Source: Streptomyces sp. NL15-2K | Lineage (GTDB): Bacteria; Actinomycetota; Actinomycetes; Streptomycetales; Streptomycetaceae | Reading direction: 5' to 3' | DNA: 64,000 bases | Assembly: GCF_030551255.1 (NCBI RefSeq) | Contig: NZ_CP130630.1 | Location: forward strand, 9,919,001-9,983,000 | Shown: piece after piece, positions 51,849-60,365 of the stretch | Layout of the letters: each line of letters opens with the position of its first letter | Numbering within the stretch: the stretch's first letter is position 1 | The notes under the pieces: generated by a model | Database searches by the model: none | What the model was told of the DNA's origin: nothing | The model's input: only the letters and a program-made list of their open reading frames with translations | Translations under genes and position numbers: made by a program

Positions 51849-53276
51849 GTGATCAGTGAAGCAGTGGCGGAAGCCGTGCACCGAGCCCGTAAGGCGCAAG
51901 CGGACGTGGCGTCCTGGACGCAGGCGCAGGCGGACGAGGCCGTGACGGCCGCGGGCTGGCACTGCTACCAGGAAGGGACCGCACGCCGGCTCGCCCGGCT
52001 CAGCTTCGAGGAGACCGGGCTCGGCAATGTCGAGGACCTCTTCACCCTCCAGCGCCGCCGTACCCTGGGCATCCTGCGCGACCTGCACGGCGTCAGAACC
52101 GTCGGCGTCGTCGACGAGCAGCCGGAGCTGGGTCTGGTCAGGATCGCCAAGCCGCTGGGTGTGATCGCGGTCGCCAGCCCGACCACCGCTCCGGCGCCCG
52201 GCATCATCTGCAACGCGTTGCCCATGCTGAAGACCCGCAACGCAGTAGTGTTCAGCCCCCACCCCCGCGCCCAGCGCGCGGCACGGGCCACCATCGAAGT
52301 CCTGCGGGCCGGCCTTGCCGAGGTCGGCGCCCCGCCGGACCTGGTGCAGTGCCTGCCCGCGGCGGGCCGTGAGGCGGGCCGGGAGCTGATGGCGGCGGCG
52401 GACTCCGTGGTCGCGATCGGCGGTGCGGGCACCGTCCGCCGCGCCTACCACAGCGGAACTCCCGCGATCGGCGCCGGAGTCGGCAACCCGACCGTGATCG
52501 TGGACGAGACCGCCGACCTCGCCGACGCCGTCAGCAAGATCCACACCGGAGCGGGGTTCAACAACGGCACCTCGTGCTCCTCGGAGAGCAACGTCCTGGT
52601 CCACGCCTCCGTCGCCGCCGACTTCGAGGCGGGACTGGTGCGGGCAGGCGCGCATGTGTGCGGCGAGGACGAGACGGCCCGTCTGACGGCACTGCTGTGG
52701 CCGGACGGCGCGACGCTCAACCGGATGATGATCGGCCGCCCCGTGGCAGAGATCGCCAGGGCCGCCGGCATCGCGCTGGACCAGCCCGAGAAGGTCTCCG
52801 TCCTCGTCGTGCGGTGCGCCGACCCCCGGCGCGACGACGTAGTGCTCCGTGAGAAGATCTCGCCGCTGCTGACCGTGGCCGCCTACGACGACTTCGACGA
52901 GGCGGTGCGGCTCGTCCAGGCCATCTCCGACCGCTGCGGTCGCGGCCACAGCTGTGCCGTGCACACCAGCAGCGTCCCGCGTGTCATGCGGCTCGCGGAG
53001 GCGGTCGCCAGCTGCCGTGTGGTGGTGAACCAGTCGACGATGACCAACACGGGGAGCTTCGACAGCGGCGTCCCCTTCACCACCACACTCTCCAGCGGCA
53101 GCTGGGGTGGGTCGAGCGTGTCCGGCAACGTCACCTGGCGCCACTTCCTCAACCACACCACCGTCTCCCGCCCCATCCCGTCACGCCTCCCGGACGAGGC
53201 GGTGATCTTCGGCGGCTACTGGCGGCACGGCCGGGAGCAGGAGGCCGTGACCGCCGCCGAACAGCGGGCCATGTGA
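51849..53276 (+). CDS. Acylating (CoA-type) aldehyde dehydrogenase
   Basis: A 475-residue aldehyde dehydrogenase of the CoA-acylating branch (acetaldehyde/sulfoacetaldehyde dehydrogenase-like). It has a nucleotide-binding region (KPLGVIAVASPTTAPAP) and catalytic Cys243 in NNGTSCSSES. These enzymes interconvert aldehydes and acyl-CoA with NAD(P). Its task in the cluster is not evident: it could make an acyl-CoA precursor from a small aldehyde, or reduce an acyl thioester. GTG 51849 follows AGGGGGAG. The stop lies 24 bp before the alpha/beta hydrolase, so the two are co-transcribed. Confidence 0.85.
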   Translation: MISEAVAEAVHRARKAQADVASWTQAQADEAVTAAGWHCYQEGTARRLARLSFEETGLGNVEDLFTLQRRRTLGILRDLHGVRTVGVVDEQPELGLVRIAKPLGVIAVASPTTAPAPGIICNALPMLKTRNAVVFSPHPRAQRAARATIEVLRAGLAEVGAPPDLVQCLPAAGREAGRELMAAADSVVAIGGAGTVRRAYHSGTPAIGAGVGNPTVIVDETADLADAVSKIHTGAGFNNGTSCSSESNVLVHASVAADFEAGLVRAGAHVCGEDETARLTALLWPDGATLNRMMIGRPVAEIARAAGIALDQPEKVSVLVVRCADPRRDDVVLREKISPLLTVAAYDDFDEAVRLVQAISDRCGRGHSCAVHTSSVPRVMRLAEAVASCRVVVNQSTMTNTGSFDSGVPFTTTLSSGSWGGSSVSGNVTWRHFLNHTTVSRPIPSRLPDEAVIFGGYWRHGREQEAVTAAEQRAM

Positions 53277-53300
53277 CGAGGACGGAGCGGAGAGCGGACC

Positions 53301-54110
53301 GTGCCGATCAGCAGAGTCAACGGAATCAACCTCAGTTTCGAGGACACGGGGCGCGGAGAGCCCGTGGTCATGGTGATGGGCTCGGGCTCCGGGGGTCGCG
53401 CGTGGCACCTGTACCAGGTGCCCGCCCTCGTGGCCGCCGGATACCGGGTCGTCACCTTCAACAGTCGCGGCATTCCGCCGACCGACCCGTGCGCGGACGG
53501 ATTCACCATCGACGACCTCGTCGCGGATACCGCGGGACTCGTCGAGCATCTGGGCCTGGGACCGTGCCGTTTCGTGGGCACCTCGCTCGGCGCGCATATC
53601 ACGCAGGAACTGTGCCTGGCCCGCCCCGAACTGGTCAGCGAAGCGGTGCTGATGGCGACGCGGGGGCGTACAGACGTCTTCCGCCGAGCGCACGGGCAGG
53701 CCGAGCGGGAATTCCACGACAGGGGCAACGAACTGCCACCCCGCTACGCCGCCACACTGCGCGCGATGCAGTACCTCTCGCCCGCGTCGCTCAACGAGGA
53801 CAAGGAGATCCAGGACTGGCTGGACATCTTCGAGGTTGCCCCCGTGACACGGGCTCCGGGCTACCGAGCGCAGATGGACATCGACATCACGTCGAGCCGC
53901 CTGGACGCCTACCGGAGAATCCGGGCACGCTGTCTTGTCGTCGGTTTCGCGGACGACCTCATCCTCCCCCCGCACCTCAGCCGTGAGGTGGCGGACGCGA
54001 TTCCCGGCGCCCGCTATACACAGATCAGCGACGCCGGGCACTACGGTTATCTGGAACGCCCTGACCAGGTCAACGCCGAACTGCTGGAATTCTTTTCCCA
54101 GCGCAGCTGA
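53301..54110 (+). CDS. Alpha/beta hydrolase
   Basis: A 269-residue alpha/beta-hydrolase with nucleophile Ser95 in VGTSLGAH, an acidic residue in GFADDLILP and the catalytic His in DAGHYGYLE, all in canonical order. There is no signal peptide, so it is cytoplasmic. Within NRPS clusters such proteins act as editing thioesterases, tailoring hydrolases or cyclases; a free carrier-clearing or product-modifying role is possible here. It is co-directional with the aldehyde dehydrogenase (24 bp upstream) and the mbtH-like gene (148 bp downstream). Confidence 0.85.
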   Translation: MPISRVNGINLSFEDTGRGEPVVMVMGSGSGGRAWHLYQVPALVAAGYRVVTFNSRGIPPTDPCADGFTIDDLVADTAGLVEHLGLGPCRFVGTSLGAHITQELCLARPELVSEAVLMATRGRTDVFRRAHGQAEREFHDRGNELPPRYAATLRAMQYLSPASLNEDKEIQDWLDIFEVAPVTRAPGYRAQMDIDITSSRLDAYRRIRARCLVVGFADDLILPPHLSREVADAIPGARYTQISDAGHYGYLERPDQVNAELLEFFSQRS

Positions 54111-54258
54111 CCGGCAGAGGCAGCCCCCAATCCCCGCTCCGTCCCTGAGGGTTTCGTCCCTCGATGAAATTGTTGCACCGGCCGAACAGGCCGGGCAACC
54201 CTTGTTGCACGGGCCGGAAGCGAGACACGGAACCCGAGAATGAGCGAAGGGAAAATTC

Positions 54259-54537
54259 ATGGAAAACCCATTCGACGACGAGAACGGCTCCTTCTACGTT
54301 CTGGTCAACGACGAGAACCAGCATTCGCTCTGGCCTGTTTTCGCGGAGGTGCCGGCCGGGTGGAAGGTGGTCTTCGGTGAGGACAGCCGCAAGGCCTGCC
54401 TGGACTATGTCGAGGAGAACTGGACCGACATGCGGCCTGCCAGCCTCATCAAGGAAATGGAGGCGAACGAGGCCGCCCGAGCTGCCGAGGAGGTCGTGGC
54501 AAAGACGACCGGCCCGGCGGCCGGTGCCGCTGTCTGA
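54259..54537 (+). CDS. MbtH-like protein
   Basis: A 92-residue protein with the complete MbtH-family pattern: [31 protein letters not shown], and WTDMRPASL. MbtH proteins bind NRPS adenylation domains and are needed for their folding or activity. It should serve the A domains of NRPS1-3. The C-terminal 20 residues (Ala-rich) exceed the core family. ATG 54259 is preceded by GAAGGG. Confidence 0.96.
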   Translation: MENPFDDENGSFYVLVNDENQHSLWPVFAEVPAGWKVVFGEDSRKACLDYVEENWTDMRPASLIKEMEANEAARAAEEVVAKTTGPAAGAAV

Positions 54538-54581
54538 CCGGCTCACCTGACGGCCGTATCCCTCCGGCCGAAGGAGACCAC

Positions 54582-54618
54582 CGCGGGTGCCTCGGAGGCC
54601 AGTTCCGAGGCACCCGCG
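54582..54618. terminator. Bidirectional terminator, mbtH-like / ABC permease
   Basis: A perfect 15-bp stem (54582-54596 with 54604-54618) with a 7-base loop lies between the convergent ends of the mbtH-like gene and the ABC permease gene. Confidence 0.8.
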
Positions 54619-54626
54619 CCTTGTCC

Positions 54627-55424
54627 TCAGAGCACGTCACGGCGCATTGGCACCAGCAAAGCGATGCAGACGGCCACGAGCGCATAACCGGCGAGCAGCA
54701 GGCCGCCGCCGACCGGCGAGAGCAGTGATATGGGGCTGGTGGAGGTCTGCTCGGCCAGCGCGTCCGCGACGTAGGTGAAGCCGGTCAGCGAGGCCGTGGC
54801 ACCGCCCGGCAGCACCGGGTAGAGGGCGTTCACGCCGGGGATCGCCATGAGGATCATCTCCCCCATGTACAGGTAGCCGACGACCACGGCGAGCGCCACT
54901 ATCTGATTGCGGATCAGCGCGCCCATGCCCACTCCGAGCAGTGTGTACACCGCCATCGCGACGGCCAGGCGCAGCAGGAGCAGAAGGACTTCGGAGGGCT
55001 CCATCCCCAGGGTCACCCCGCGGGCGGCCGCGGCGCCGAAGAAGCCCAGCCCCGCCGTGCCGGTCACGACCAGCCCGTAGAGCATGCCGGCGATGCCGTA
55101 GGTGACCAGCTTGGCGGCGAGCACCTGCCAGCGCCTCGGGGCGAAAACGAAGGTGAAGTTGGCCGTGCGGTGGCGGTACTCCGCTGTCACGGCCATCGTG
55201 CCGAGCGCGGCGGGGATGAACACCGTGTAACTGAGGAAGCCCAGCACCGAGCGGGCTCCCTCCTCGGTGTCCAACGCGGGCAGCGGCGGATCGAAGTTCT
55301 CCGGGCCCGCCAAGGTCAGCAGCCCGACCATCCCACCGCCGAACACGGTGGCGGCCAGCAGTGCCCCCAGCCACAGCCGGGTGGCCGTCAACCGGCGGAA
55401 CTCCGCCTTGACCAGGTTCTTCAT
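54627..55424 (-). CDS. ABC-2 type transporter permease
   Basis: A 265-residue membrane protein with six hydrophobic segments and the ABC-2 permease start MKNLVKAEFRRLTATRLWLG. It pairs with the ATPase encoded immediately upstream, whose stop overlaps this ATG (ATGA). It probably forms the membrane channel of an exporter for the peptide or an envelope-stress transporter. ATG 55424 is chosen because it begins the ABC-2 motif; the frame is open much further upstream through the ATPase gene but that is not coding. Confidence 0.9.
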   Translation of the reverse strand: MKNLVKAEFRRLTATRLWLGALLAATVFGGGMVGLLTLAGPENFDPPLPALDTEEGARSVLGFLSYTVFIPAALGTMAVTAEYRHRTANFTFVFAPRRWQVLAAKLVTYGIAGMLYGLVVTGTAGLGFFGAAAARGVTLGMEPSEVLLLLLRLAVAMAVYTLLGVGMGALIRNQIVALAVVVGYLYMGEMILMAIPGVNALYPVLPGGATASLTGFTYVADALAEQTSTSPISLLSPVGGGLLLAGYALVAVCIALLVPMRRDVL

Positions 55425-56374
55425 CGCAGGCTCCCCTCTTGCTCCGTGCGCTCTTGCTGCTCGGAGGTCAGTCGGAAGAACAGCTCTTCCAGGCCGGCGC
55501 TCTCCGTGACCAGCTCGTGCACGCGCAGTCCGGCCCCCATGGCCGAGTCCGCGACCTGCGAGGAGGTGAGTCCATGCACGCGCAGCCAGCCCTCCCGGGC
55601 GGGCTCTACGCGCGCCGCGTGCTCTCCCGCGCGCAGGGCAGCGGCGAGTGCCGCAGCGTCGGGCGAACGCACCAGTACCGCGGGCTGGGTGGCCTGCTCC
55701 AGGTCCGACAGCGGCCCGGACGCGACGAGCCGGCCGCGCCGGATCACCACCACGTCGTCCACGATCTGTTGGACCTCGCTGAGCACATGGCTGGAGACCA
55801 GGACGGTGCGCCCCTCGTCGGCAAGCGTGCGCAGGAAGCGGCGCAGCCAGGCGATGCCCTCCGGATCGAGTCCATTGCTCGGCTCGTCCAGCAGCAGCAC
55901 CCGGGGGTCGCCCAGCAGCGCTGTCGCGAGGCTGAGCCGCTGCCTCATGCCCGTGGAGAACTCGCGGGTCGCGCGATCCGCGGCCTCCGCCAGCCCGAGC
56001 TGCTCGAGCAGCTCCTCCACGCGGGCGTCGGAGTAGCCGCCCATGGCGGCATAGATGCGTAGGTGGCCACGCGCCGACTGGTTGGGGTGGAAGGCGGAGG
56101 CGTCGAGGACGGCCCCGACGGTCTCGGAGGGCCTGCGCAGCTCCGCGTAGCGCCTGCCACCGATCGTCGCGCTGCCCGAGGTGGGGGCGACGAGACCGAG
56201 GATGATGCGCATCGTCGTGCTCTTCCCCGCTCCGTTGGGTCCGAGGAACCCCGTGACCACTCCGGGCTCCACCGAGAAGCTGAGCCCCTCCACCGCGGTG
56301 ACCGTGCCGAACCGCTTCGTCAGGCCCGACACCTCGATCCGCTGCTGGGCACCTGTCACGCCCGCTGAGGTCAC
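55421..56374 (-). CDS. ABC transporter ATP-binding protein
   Basis: A 317-residue ATPase with Walker A GPNGAGKST, Q-loop region, signature FSTGMRQRL, Walker B LLLDEPSNGLDP and the H-loop (SSHVLSE). The C-terminal about 95 residues follow the drug/lantibiotic-exporter pattern (BcrA/DrrA-like). It starts at GTG 56374, overlapping the stop of the upstream small gene. With the permease it forms a typical YtrA-controlled export or self-resistance operon, divergent from the GntR-type gene at 56,830. Confidence 0.93.
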   Translation of the reverse strand: MTSAGVTGAQQRIEVSGLTKRFGTVTAVEGLSFSVEPGVVTGFLGPNGAGKSTTMRIILGLVAPTSGSATIGGRRYAELRRPSETVGAVLDASAFHPNQSARGHLRIYAAMGGYSDARVEELLEQLGLAEAADRATREFSTGMRQRLSLATALLGDPRVLLLDEPSNGLDPEGIAWLRRFLRTLADEGRTVLVSSHVLSEVQQIVDDVVVIRRGRLVASGPLSDLEQATQPAVLVRSPDAAALAAALRAGEHAARVEPAREGWLRVHGLTSSQVADSAMGAGLRVHELVTESAGLEELFFRLTSEQQERTEQEGSLR

Positions 56375-56739
56375 GCCGCACCCCCGGAGCCCTGCGCGAT
56401 CCGCTGCGCCAGGTTCGCGGCGTCGTCGACCGAGACCACGATCTCGTCGAACTCGCCGCCGGAGGCCGCCTTGTCGAGCAGGATGTGCAGCCCCGGCTCG
56501 CTCCGTCGGGCTGCCACAAGTTGCCGCGGACCGACGAATATGCCCCAGGTCCCAATCTTCGTGAACGCGGACTGGTAGCCGTTGCGTGCGCCGCGGACCA
56601 CCCGCAGCGGGCGCTCGACCGCGGTCACCCCGTGCACGGCGGCCAGTGGGACCGTCACCGAGTCTCTCCCCGTCCAGCGGCTCTCGCGCTCACTGAACTC
56701 GACCGTCAGCCGTGTTCCGGAAATCTTCACCGCCGCCAT
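56371..56739 (-). CDS. Small hypothetical protein, first gene of the ABC operon
   Basis: A 122-residue protein beginning MAAVKISGTRLTVEFSERES after a good AAGGAGG site. It is mostly beta-strand in character (VKISGTRLTVEF, RDSVTVPLAAVHGVTAVE, GTWGIFVGPRQLVAARR), suggesting a PH-like or bacterial PH barrel. There is no signal peptide or membrane span. It overlaps the ATPase start by 4 bases and is transcribed from the operator region at 56,799. Function unknown; a regulatory partner of the transporter is plausible from context. Confidence 0.75.
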   Translation of the reverse strand: MAAVKISGTRLTVEFSERESRWTGRDSVTVPLAAVHGVTAVERPLRVVRGARNGYQSAFTKIGTWGIFVGPRQLVAARRSEPGLHILLDKAASGGEFDEIVVSVDDAANLAQRIAQGSGGAA

Positions 56740-56798
56740 GGGTGATCCTCCTTGTTCTCCGGCGTCCAGCGGTCGGGAGCTGGTCGCGAGCATCTGTT

Positions 56799-56820
56799 CT
56801 AGTAGATGTATATCAGATAG
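56799..56820. promoter_or_regulatory. YtrA-type operator 2
   Basis: The 22-bp element CTA-GTA-GATGTATATC-AGA-TAG differs from operator 1 (20,464) at only two positions. It lies between the divergent ABC operon and the second GntR-type gene. It overlaps a TAGGCT hexamer (56,818-56,823) six bases before GTG 56830, the same geometry as operator 1. It probably represses both directions until a signal binds the regulator or transporter. Confidence 0.78.
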
Positions 56821-56829
56821 GCTGCACTC

Positions 56830-57228
56830 GTGCACCTGATACTCGACCTCGACAGCGAGGCGCCGATCTACCAGCAGATCCGGGACCGGGTGGTGGAAGC
56901 CATCGCGGAGGGCCGGCTGGCGGCCGGCGCCTCGCTGCCCTCCACGCGGCAGTTGGCCGTGGACCTGGCCATCAACTTCCACACCGTGAACAAGGCCTAC
57001 GACCTGCTGCGGCGCGAGGGGATCATCCGGATCAGCCGCAAGAGCGGCGCGGTGGTGCGCCCGGACGCGGGACAGGGGCCGGCCGAGCCACAGGCGGTCG
57101 CCGACTGGGAGCGCCGGGCGCGCACACTTCTCGCCGAGGCGGTGGTGCGCGGGGTTCCACGGGAAGAACTCGTCGACCGCATACGCGTCGCTCTGGACGG
57201 CTTCGGCGTCGGGCGAGGCGACACGTGA
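56830..57228 (+). CDS. YtrA-subfamily GntR regulator, copy 2
   Basis: A 132-residue paralogue of the regulator encoded at 20,495, with the winged helix almost unchanged (LPSTRQLAVDLAINFHTVNK, DLLRREGIIR) and a more divergent tail from residue 80. Leaderless GTG start with the operator 9 bp upstream. It should repress itself and the divergent three-gene ABC exporter operon. Because the DNA-reading helices and operators of the two copies are nearly the same, cross-regulation is likely (inference). Confidence 0.92.
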   Translation: MHLILDLDSEAPIYQQIRDRVVEAIAEGRLAAGASLPSTRQLAVDLAINFHTVNKAYDLLRREGIIRISRKSGAVVRPDAGQGPAEPQAVADWERRARTLLAEAVVRGVPREELVDRIRVALDGFGVGRGDT

Positions 57229-57400
57229 GGGAGCGAGGGGTGAAGGGAGGGTGGAGGAACCAGCCACGGATGCGTGGGCAACGACGTCCCGGGCCGTGCC
57301 CCTGCCGCGTACCGCTGGGCGGTGCCCGCCGTGACGGGCGGTGCGCGGCAGGAGGCGTCCGCGCGGGCAGGCGCGTGGGAGCGGCCCCGAGGGCCGCGGG

Positions 57401-58384
57401 TCAGCCCGGCTCGATGCGCTTGGGCCAGCAGCGGCCCAAGGACAGCGCCATGCCGAGCGGCGTGAGGGTGTGTATGGCGGATGTGCGGGTCCGTGTGGTT
57501 GAGATCAGGCCGGCGTTGCGCAGTACGGTCGCGTGCTGGCTGGCGGAGCCCGCGGAGATGCCGACGTGGTTGGCGAGCTCGGTCGTGGTGCGGCTCTCGG
57601 CAAGGGCCTGCAGCACGGCCGAGCGCGTACTTCCGACCAGCGAGGCCAGCGACTGTTTGGGTGGCGTGAAGGTCCACAGCGCCGTGGCCACCAGGGGGTT
57701 GGGCTCCGCCGGATAGACCAGCAGTGGCGGCTTGTCCGGCTCCTCCTCGTTGAGGAAGAGCCGCGGCGACCCGCTCAGGAAGAGGGAGGGAACCAGTACG
57801 ATCCCGCTGCCCGACAGCTGTACGTCGCCGGACTGCCGGTTCAGGACGGTCAGCGCCGGTGAGCGCCATTTCATCTTGCGGTTGAGCGCCCCGAAGAGCT
57901 GGTGGAGTCCCCCCGTGAACATGAGGCGGCCGCAGGACTCGCGTTCGCTTTCGAGATAGCCGAGGATGCGGGGCCAGTAGGGCCGGATCGCGGCCTCCTG
58001 GAACTCACTGAGGGCCGTGGTGAGATGACGGAGCTGCGGGGTGGTCAGCGCCCGGGTGTTCAACTCGGCCTTGACCGTGTCCGTAGCGGAGATCCGGAGC
58101 GAGACGAGGCCGGGCGTGGTGGTGAGTGTCTCGGCCAGGTTGAGGAAGTGGGGCAGGCGTCGCGCGTACTCGGAACGGACGCTTCTGCGCCAGCCGGCGA
58201 ACGCGTCGTTGGCGTTGTGCCGCAGGATGTTCAGAGCGAATAGCGACTCCGCTGTCGGGCCGAGCGTCTTCAGTAACCTGAAATTCCCCACGTCGTCGAA
58301 CGTGAAATGTATTCGCTGTCCGCTCGGTTCTCTTTCGCTCGGTCTGCTGTGCTGTCCCTGTCCTCGGTGGGCCTGCCTGAGCAT
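57401..58384 (-). CDS. ArsR-type winged-helix regulator with N-terminal domain (TTA codon)
   Basis: A 327-residue protein. The C-terminal 85 residues form an ArsR-type winged helix (SLASLVGSTRSAVLQALAES, TELANHVGISAGSASQHATVL, RNAGLISTTR). Residues 25-240 form the DUF5937-like N-terminal region common in Streptomyces regulators (IHFTFDDVGNFRLL). No metal-binding cysteine pair is evident. Codon 37 (58,276-58,274) is TTA, so translation should depend on bldA. It diverges from the serine hydrolase/NRPS3 genes across a long AT-richer gap, so it is a good candidate pathway regulator. ATG 58384 is the only usable start seen. Confidence 0.82.
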   Translation of the reverse strand: MLRQAHRGQGQHSRPSEREPSGQRIHFTFDDVGNFRLLKTLGPTAESLFALNILRHNANDAFAGWRRSVRSEYARRLPHFLNLAETLTTTPGLVSLRISATDTVKAELNTRALTTPQLRHLTTALSEFQEAAIRPYWPRILGYLESERESCGRLMFTGGLHQLFGALNRKMKWRSPALTVLNRQSGDVQLSGSGIVLVPSLFLSGSPRLFLNEEEPDKPPLLVYPAEPNPLVATALWTFTPPKQSLASLVGSTRSAVLQALAESRTTTELANHVGISAGSASQHATVLRNAGLISTTRTRTSAIHTLTPLGMALSLGRCWPKRIEPG

Positions 58385-58470
58385 TCGTCCCCCATCTCAT
58401 TCGGCTCTTGCCCGAGGCGCGTGAACCGCAAGATTCGAGCCCCCCGTGGCATCCTGCATGTTTCGATATG

Positions 58471-58668
58471 TGATCACGTGCGCTTCGTGAGTGCTGCGTG
58501 ATCACGGTAAAGTTATGGTCAGTGTACGGCAAAGCCCTGCCGCCATCACGGGAATGTGGGCCGTTTAGGGTTCGAGTTGTCCAGGTAGTGGATTTTTGTC
58601 ATGGATGTCCATTGAAAGAATGTTGTCGGTCTCACTGTACTGATGGGTTGTCAGATATACGGTATATC
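58471..58668. promoter_or_regulatory. Long lower-GC regulatory gap with palindromes
   Basis: The 58,385-58,857 gap is visibly richer in A/T than its surroundings and holds no gene I support. It contains two copies of the palindromic TGATCACG (58,471-58,478 and 58,499-58,506) and a perfect odd palindrome GATATAC-G-GTATATC (58,654-58,668), extendable by TGTC/GACA. A TTGACA lies at 58,678-58,683. These are candidate sites for the ArsR-type protein and promoters of NRPS3. Confidence 0.5.
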
Positions 58669-58857
58669 GACAGCGAGTTGACAGTTTGCTGTGGAACCCC
58701 GATTGACCTGCGGGTTTCTGAATCCGCTGAAGCGTATTGTTCCTCAGTTGCTCATGCGGGAGGCTGGCAGGGGCGAGGCGGTGTGCTCGTGACAGCGGGC
58801 GAAAGGTCCCGACCATTGCATGCGCGTCATTGAACTGTGGAACGTAGAGAGGATGCC

Positions 58858-60273
58858 GTGGAGGCAAGTCTTCTATCCGGGATTTTTCATCGGCTGGTGC
58901 AAAAACATCGTGTTCCTGGCGCGCAACTGACGTTGTACCGCAACGGAAAAATGGCCGAATGTGTGGTCGGTGTGGAATCATTGCGCACCGGCCGTCCCGT
59001 GACCACGGAATCCGCTTTCCCCTATGGCTCCATAACGAAGTTCTACACGGCGGCGCTTGCCATGCAGTTCGTTTCCGACGGCGATCTGGACCTCGACGAG
59101 CCGCTCGCCGACCTCGTACCGGAGCTGAAGCGAGCGGCCAACCGCACACTGGGCACGGCAACAGTCCGTCAGCTGCTCAGCCATACTGCCGGGCTGGCGG
59201 ACAACATCGACTGTCCCGACATGCGCGGCGCCTCCTACCAGCGCTACGCAGCAGCCTGCGGCGAGGTGCCGAGCCTCTTCATGCCCGGCCTCGCCTTCTC
59301 CTACTCCAACGCGGGCTACTGCCTCATGGGCCGGGTCATCGAGTACGCATCCGGCATGGACTGGTGGACGGCGCTCGAAAGCTGCCTGCTCCACCCCTTG
59401 GGGGTGGAACCGGCCTTCCTGCACGACCCGCGCCCCGACACGGCCCACCGGCGCACCACCGACGGACACGCCGTACGCCTCGACGTGAGCGCCGCCCAGT
59501 CCGGCACGGCGAGCGGGAAAGCCGGCAGCGCAGACGCGGGAGGAGTCGAGGGCGTCGAGACGGTGGATCACCTGATCCCCCTGTCGACGGCCGCGGCCGG
59601 AGCCCTGGCGGGCAGCGCCACTGCCCTCGTCGCCGCCGCGCGCCTGCACCTCGACGACCGCGACGCCCTCGCGACCGAAGAACTCCCCGACCTGCCCGAC
59701 ATCCTGTCCAAGGACGCGGTGGAGGAGATGCGCGAATGCGTACCGGGGGCGGAGCCGTACGGCCTCGCGGACGGCTGGGGCCTCGGCCTGATGACGCATC
59801 GCGGTGCGGATGGCGCCATCTGGCTGGGACACGACGGTGCCGTCGGTGGATCCTCTTGCCACCTGCGCCTGCACCCCGCGAGCAATGTGGCCCTCGCGAT
59901 GACCGCGAACGCCACGACCGGCCAGAAACTCTGGGACGACCTGCTCGCAGACCTGCGCGCGGAAGGCCTGGACATCGGGCACTACACGCTGCCGCACCCC
60001 GACACCCCGCGCGTCGAGGACCCCGCCGAGTACGTCGGTGAGTACGCCAACGGCGACCTGGTGCTGGTGGTCGTCGCCGACGCCTCGGGCCGGCTCTTTC
60101 TCACCCGCAAGGACTATTTCGACTCGCGGCTCGTGATCCACGAGGACGACCGCTTCGTCGCGAGCGACACGGAGGTCGACGCCGTTCCGGTCGTCGGCAG
60201 GTTCGTCCGCGGGCGCGCGGGCGGTCCCATCACGCTGCTCCAGTACGGCGGGCGTGCGCTGGCGCGCTGCTGA
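58858..60273 (+). CDS. Serine hydrolase of the penicillin-binding-protein/class C beta-lactamase fold
   Basis: A 471-residue protein with the SxxK motif Ser58-Ile-Thr-Lys61 (YGSITK), Tyr149-Ser-Asn (SYSNAGY), and His325-Asp-Gly (GHDGAVGG). A C-terminal lipocalin-like region (about 390-471, YVGEYANGDLVLVV) follows. It has no signal peptide, unlike exported beta-lactamases. PBP-type thioesterases that cyclise nonribosomal peptides in trans (SurE family) share this architecture and length and are encoded next to their NRPS. That makes it a candidate for release or cyclisation; a resistance hydrolase is the alternative. GTG 58858 after GAGAGG is preferred over GTG 58837. Confidence 0.85.
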   Translation: MEASLLSGIFHRLVQKHRVPGAQLTLYRNGKMAECVVGVESLRTGRPVTTESAFPYGSITKFYTAALAMQFVSDGDLDLDEPLADLVPELKRAANRTLGTATVRQLLSHTAGLADNIDCPDMRGASYQRYAAACGEVPSLFMPGLAFSYSNAGYCLMGRVIEYASGMDWWTALESCLLHPLGVEPAFLHDPRPDTAHRRTTDGHAVRLDVSAAQSGTASGKAGSADAGGVEGVETVDHLIPLSTAAAGALAGSATALVAAARLHLDDRDALATEELPDLPDILSKDAVEEMRECVPGAEPYGLADGWGLGLMTHRGADGAIWLGHDGAVGGSSCHLRLHPASNVALAMTANATTGQKLWDDLLADLRAEGLDIGHYTLPHPDTPRVEDPAEYVGEYANGDLVLVVVADASGRLFLTRKDYFDSRLVIHEDDRFVASDTEVDAVPVVGRFVRGRAGGPITLLQYGGRALARC

Positions 60274-60365
60274 ACCCTCGGCACCGCTCTGAACTTGCCC
60301 AGACCCCTGTCGCCGCGCGTGGCGACGTCCAAGCTGCAAGCTGCAAGGTGATCAGGAGTCACACG

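Noticed and set aside
54627..56555. Single 642-residue ABC fusion protein
   Set aside because: The upstream part of this frame is the antisense-frame shadow of the ATPase gene. The permease begins at ATG 55424, overlapping the ATPase stop.
58498..58833. Cys-containing 111-codon frame before the serine hydrolase
   Set aside because: Low third-position GC and no good ribosome site. It lies in the lower-GC regulatory gap.
58858..60273. Classic secreted beta-lactamase for antibiotic resistance
   Set aside because: No signal peptide or lipobox, and the NRPS setting and lipocalin-like C-terminus point to a cytosolic serine hydrolase. Resistance cannot be fully excluded.
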